Shown: piece by piece, positions 19,889 through 21,647 of the stretch
How positions within the stretch are numbered: position 1 is the stretch's first letter
Layout of the letters: each line of letters starts with the position of its first letter
NCBI GenBank assembly: GCA_009927255.1
Contig: RFNJ01000060.1
Coordinates: forward strand, 1 to 21,647
DNA length: 21,647 nt
Direction: 5' to 3'
Source: Pseudomonadota bacterium
GTDB lineage: Bacteria; Pseudomonadota; Alphaproteobacteria; UBA2136; UBA6156
Position numbers and translations under genes: made by a program
Notes under the pieces: model-generated
The model's database searches: none
Told to the model about the DNA's origin: nothing
The model's input: the letters and a program-made list of their open reading frames with translations, nothing else

Positions 19889-21647
19889 ATGGCCCTCAAG
19901 CGCGTCCTGCCATCTCGCCTTACCGGTGCGTTGCCGCCTACCGGTGCTACAGTCGCGCCCGTCTCTCCCCCAGCAGCTGCGCCAGAAAATTTAAGCGCCA
20001 CCAACCCCGTCGCCGCAACCACAACTCCCCTAACCCCCCCCAGCATTTCGGTGCCCGAATCCCCACTCGTGCCCCCCGCCAGCACCTTCGCCGCCGCTGC
20101 CGCCAGCGCCTTCAGCACACTGCCCAGCGCCAACCAACCTGCTGCAAACCAACCCCCCAAACCCGCCCGCGTGCTGGAAGATTCCTTCATCAGCACACCA
20201 ACCACACCAGCAGTTGCCGAGCCAACCATCGAGCCTCTCCCAACTCCCCAACCAGCTCCACAACCTGTCGCGGCAGCAGCAATCCCTGCCCCCGCTATTC
20301 CCACCCCAGAAATCCCCGTCCCCACCATCCCCATGGCCGCCGAAGTTGCACCCGAAGCAACCCCGCAAGGCCCCACCGATTTCCTCACCCCCGCCCTGCA
20401 AGCCTCCAAGCCCACCGCCAACCCGCTCAAGCGTAAAGTCGGCCAAACCGCCGCGCTGCCACCCGCCAAACCAGCAGCCTCAACATCAGCACCAACAACA
20501 CCCAAAGCTGCCACCGCATCCAACACACCATCACCCGAAAAGAAATCAAACACGGCCCAAGCTACTCCGCAATCCAAACCGCGCCGCACCACCACCCCCC
20601 GCAATTTTGCTGCCGCCACCGTCGCATCACCCGAGTCCAAATCCTCCGCCCGCATGGCGCTGGAAGGCACCCTCGCCATGGCCTCCAACGTGCCGATCGA
20701 CACCCGCCCCCTCCACCGTGTCGATGAAGAACTCATCGCCTCCGGCATCCTCGCCGCCCCCAAGGGAGACAGCCTCACCAGCCAAGTCCCCGTCGGCGTC
20801 GCCGAGTCAGAATCCTTCATGAACTTCGCCGCCGAACCAGAGCCCACCCCCTTCAAAACCCCAGCGCCAATTGCCGAAGCCCCCAAACCCGCTCCCATGG
20901 CCGAAGCTCCCAAACCTTCTCCAATAGCCGAGGCTTCCAAGCCAGTCTCTACTGCCGAAAAGAAGCCTGTAGCTGAATCTCTTAAGCCAATTATACCACC
21001 CACCATCACGCCCTTGCCACCGGTGCAGTCCAACTTGCCATGGGTGCCTGCACCTCAAGCCGCTGAAGGCGAAACAACAGGCAACAGTTGGGATGTCCCA
21101 GCCCCCGCCGCCGCCAGTTCGTCCATCGCCGCTGCACCCACCACCCCAGCCACCTCAACGCCACCCGCCGATTTCTTCAAACCCATCCTCACCACCCAAG
21201 CACCCACTGGCACCAGCACCACCCCACCATGGTCGCAAATGCAAGGCAAAGCAGGCTTCCCGCCACCCGAACTCCCCGGCGCCCGCAACCGTAACGCCCT
21301 GCAAAAAGGCGGCACGTCCGGCATGCTGTGGGGCGCTGGCGCCTTGGCTGCCGCGGTCATTGCCTTGGTGGTCTGGAATCACCAACAAGCTAACATCACG
21401 CTCCCTCAGCAAATCAACCAAATCGCCAACCTCGGCCAAACCCAAACCACCCAATCCGATACAACCAATTCCACCGGCGCCACCGGCTTCTCCGCCGTCG
21501 ATTTCAAATCCAGCCTCACTCCACCGATCGCCACCAACTCGGTCGATTCCTTCCCACCCGCCCAGCCCCCAGAACAATCTAATTCCACCGCCCAAATCGC
21601 CTTCACTGATGTCCCCCCCGAGCAAGCCACCGGCCCCATTGTGGCGG
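19889..21647 (+). CDS. Pro/Ala-rich single-pass membrane protein (3' end beyond window)
   Basis: A frame from ATG 19889 stays open for 586 codons to the window edge; an in-frame TAA at 19874-19876 precedes it. The product has a very long Pro/Ala/Thr/Ser-rich, probably disordered N-terminal region (about 1-475), one hydrophobic helix (about 478-498, GMLWGAGALAAAVIALVVW), and a Gln/Thr/Asn/Ser-rich C-terminal part. It looks bitopic with the long part in the cytoplasm, in the manner of TonB-like or cell-envelope linker proteins, but no family motif is visible. A more ordered, charged patch lies at about 250-310 (MALEGTLAMASNVPIDTR and VDEELIASGIL). A nine-residue repeat occurs near 328-363. It follows the T4SS terminator and a palindromic element, so it is probably a separate unit. 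Link to the T4SS is plausible by position only. Confidence 0.7.
   Translation, partial: MALKRVLPSRLTGALPPTGATVAPVSPPAAAPENLSATNPVAATTTPLTPPSISVPESPLVPPASTFAAAAASAFSTLPSANQPAANQPPKPARVLEDSFISTPTTPAVAEPTIEPLPTPQPAPQPVAAAAIPAPAIPTPEIPVPTIPMAAEVAPEATPQGPTDFLTPALQASKPTANPLKRKVGQTAALPPAKPAASTSAPTTPKAATASNTPSPEKKSNTAQATPQSKPRRTTTPRNFAAATVASPESKSSARMALEGTLAMASNVPIDTRPLHRVDEELIASGILAAPKGDSLTSQVPVGVAESESFMNFAAEPEPTPFKTPAPIAEAPKPAPMAEAPKPSPIAEASKPVSTAEKKPVAESLKPIIPPTITPLPPVQSNLPWVPAPQAAEGETTGNSWDVPAPAAASSSIAAAPTTPATSTPPADFFKPILTTQAPTGTSTTPPWSQMQGKAGFPPPELPGARNRNALQKGGTSGMLWGAGALAAAVIALVVWNHQQANITLPQQINQIANLGQTQTTQSDTTNSTGATGFSAVDFKSSLTPPIATNSVDSFPPAQPPEQSNSTAQIAFTDVPPEQATGPIVA
20870..20977 (+). repeat. 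27-bp tandem repeat encoding nine-residue units
   Basis: Three clear units start at 20870, 20897 and 20924 and a degenerate fourth starts at 20951. They encode variants of IAEAPKPAP (IAEAPKPAP, MAEAPKPSP, IAEASKPVS). Synonymous changes between units show the array is not a very recent expansion. Confidence 0.75.

Noticed and set aside
19873..21033. A 386-residue minus-strand frame over the Pro/Ala-rich gene
   Set aside because: Gly/Ala/Val-rich repetitive product that is the complement of Pro/Ala/Thr codons; the plus frame has a membrane helix, in-frame 27-bp repeats and stays open to the window edge.
1..21647. Alternative genetic code with TGA as a sense codon
   Set aside because: TGA ends the sigma-ParB-like and traC-like genes at sensible lengths, and no gene shows internal TGA.

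Overview
The window comes from a bacterium with a GC-rich genome and the standard genetic code (TGA is a true stop for at least two long genes). A diderm is likely: the right half encodes a lipoprotein, a TraB/VirB10-type scaffold and a TraC/VirB4-type ATPase of an F-like type IV secretion system (T4SS). That, plus a hairpin repeat of the GCGAAGGC type seen in many Alphaproteobacteria, points to Pseudomonadota. The membrane-anchored MurF next to an alpha/beta hydrolase and a D-Ala-D-Ala ligase is less typical of that phylum, so I leave the lineage open.

Layout. (1) Positions 1-2145: the C-terminal tail of an upstream gene, two related small membrane proteins on the minus strand, and a secreted coiled-coil protein. 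These three complete genes have recognisable Shine-Dalgarno sequences and clear terminators. (2) 2161-8212: a peptidoglycan-precursor block (ddl on minus; alpha/beta hydrolase and membrane-anchored murF on plus), then an SF1 helicase-like protein with altered catalytic motifs, translationally close to a GIY-YIG nuclease. Three plus-strand starts here lack a Shine-Dalgarno and have a -10-like box just upstream, suggesting leaderless transcripts. (3) 8422-10848: an unusual 808-residue protein that appears to join sigma-70-like regions 2 and 4 to a ParB/KorB-like domain and a C-terminal coiled coil. (4) 10900-19644: a plus-strand T4SS gene run: a Cys-rich exported protein (possibly TraH-like), an unrecognised 713-residue protein, then traB-, traV- and traC-like genes in the same relative order as on F. 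(5) 19889 to the window end: a Pro/Ala-rich single-pass membrane protein, open at the edge.

Three large intergenic palindromes (5978-6045, 8256-8321, 19715-19780) share one architecture with compensated stem changes and form a dispersed repeat family. The plus strand is strongly C-rich over G from about 2150 onward, whichever strand is coding. No gene-free stretch exceeds 300 bases, and I saw no tRNA, rRNA, CRISPR array, transposase or integrase.

Working idea: the sigma-ParB-like fusion is a candidate regulator or DNA-organising factor of the adjacent T4SS genes. This is inferred from architecture and position only.
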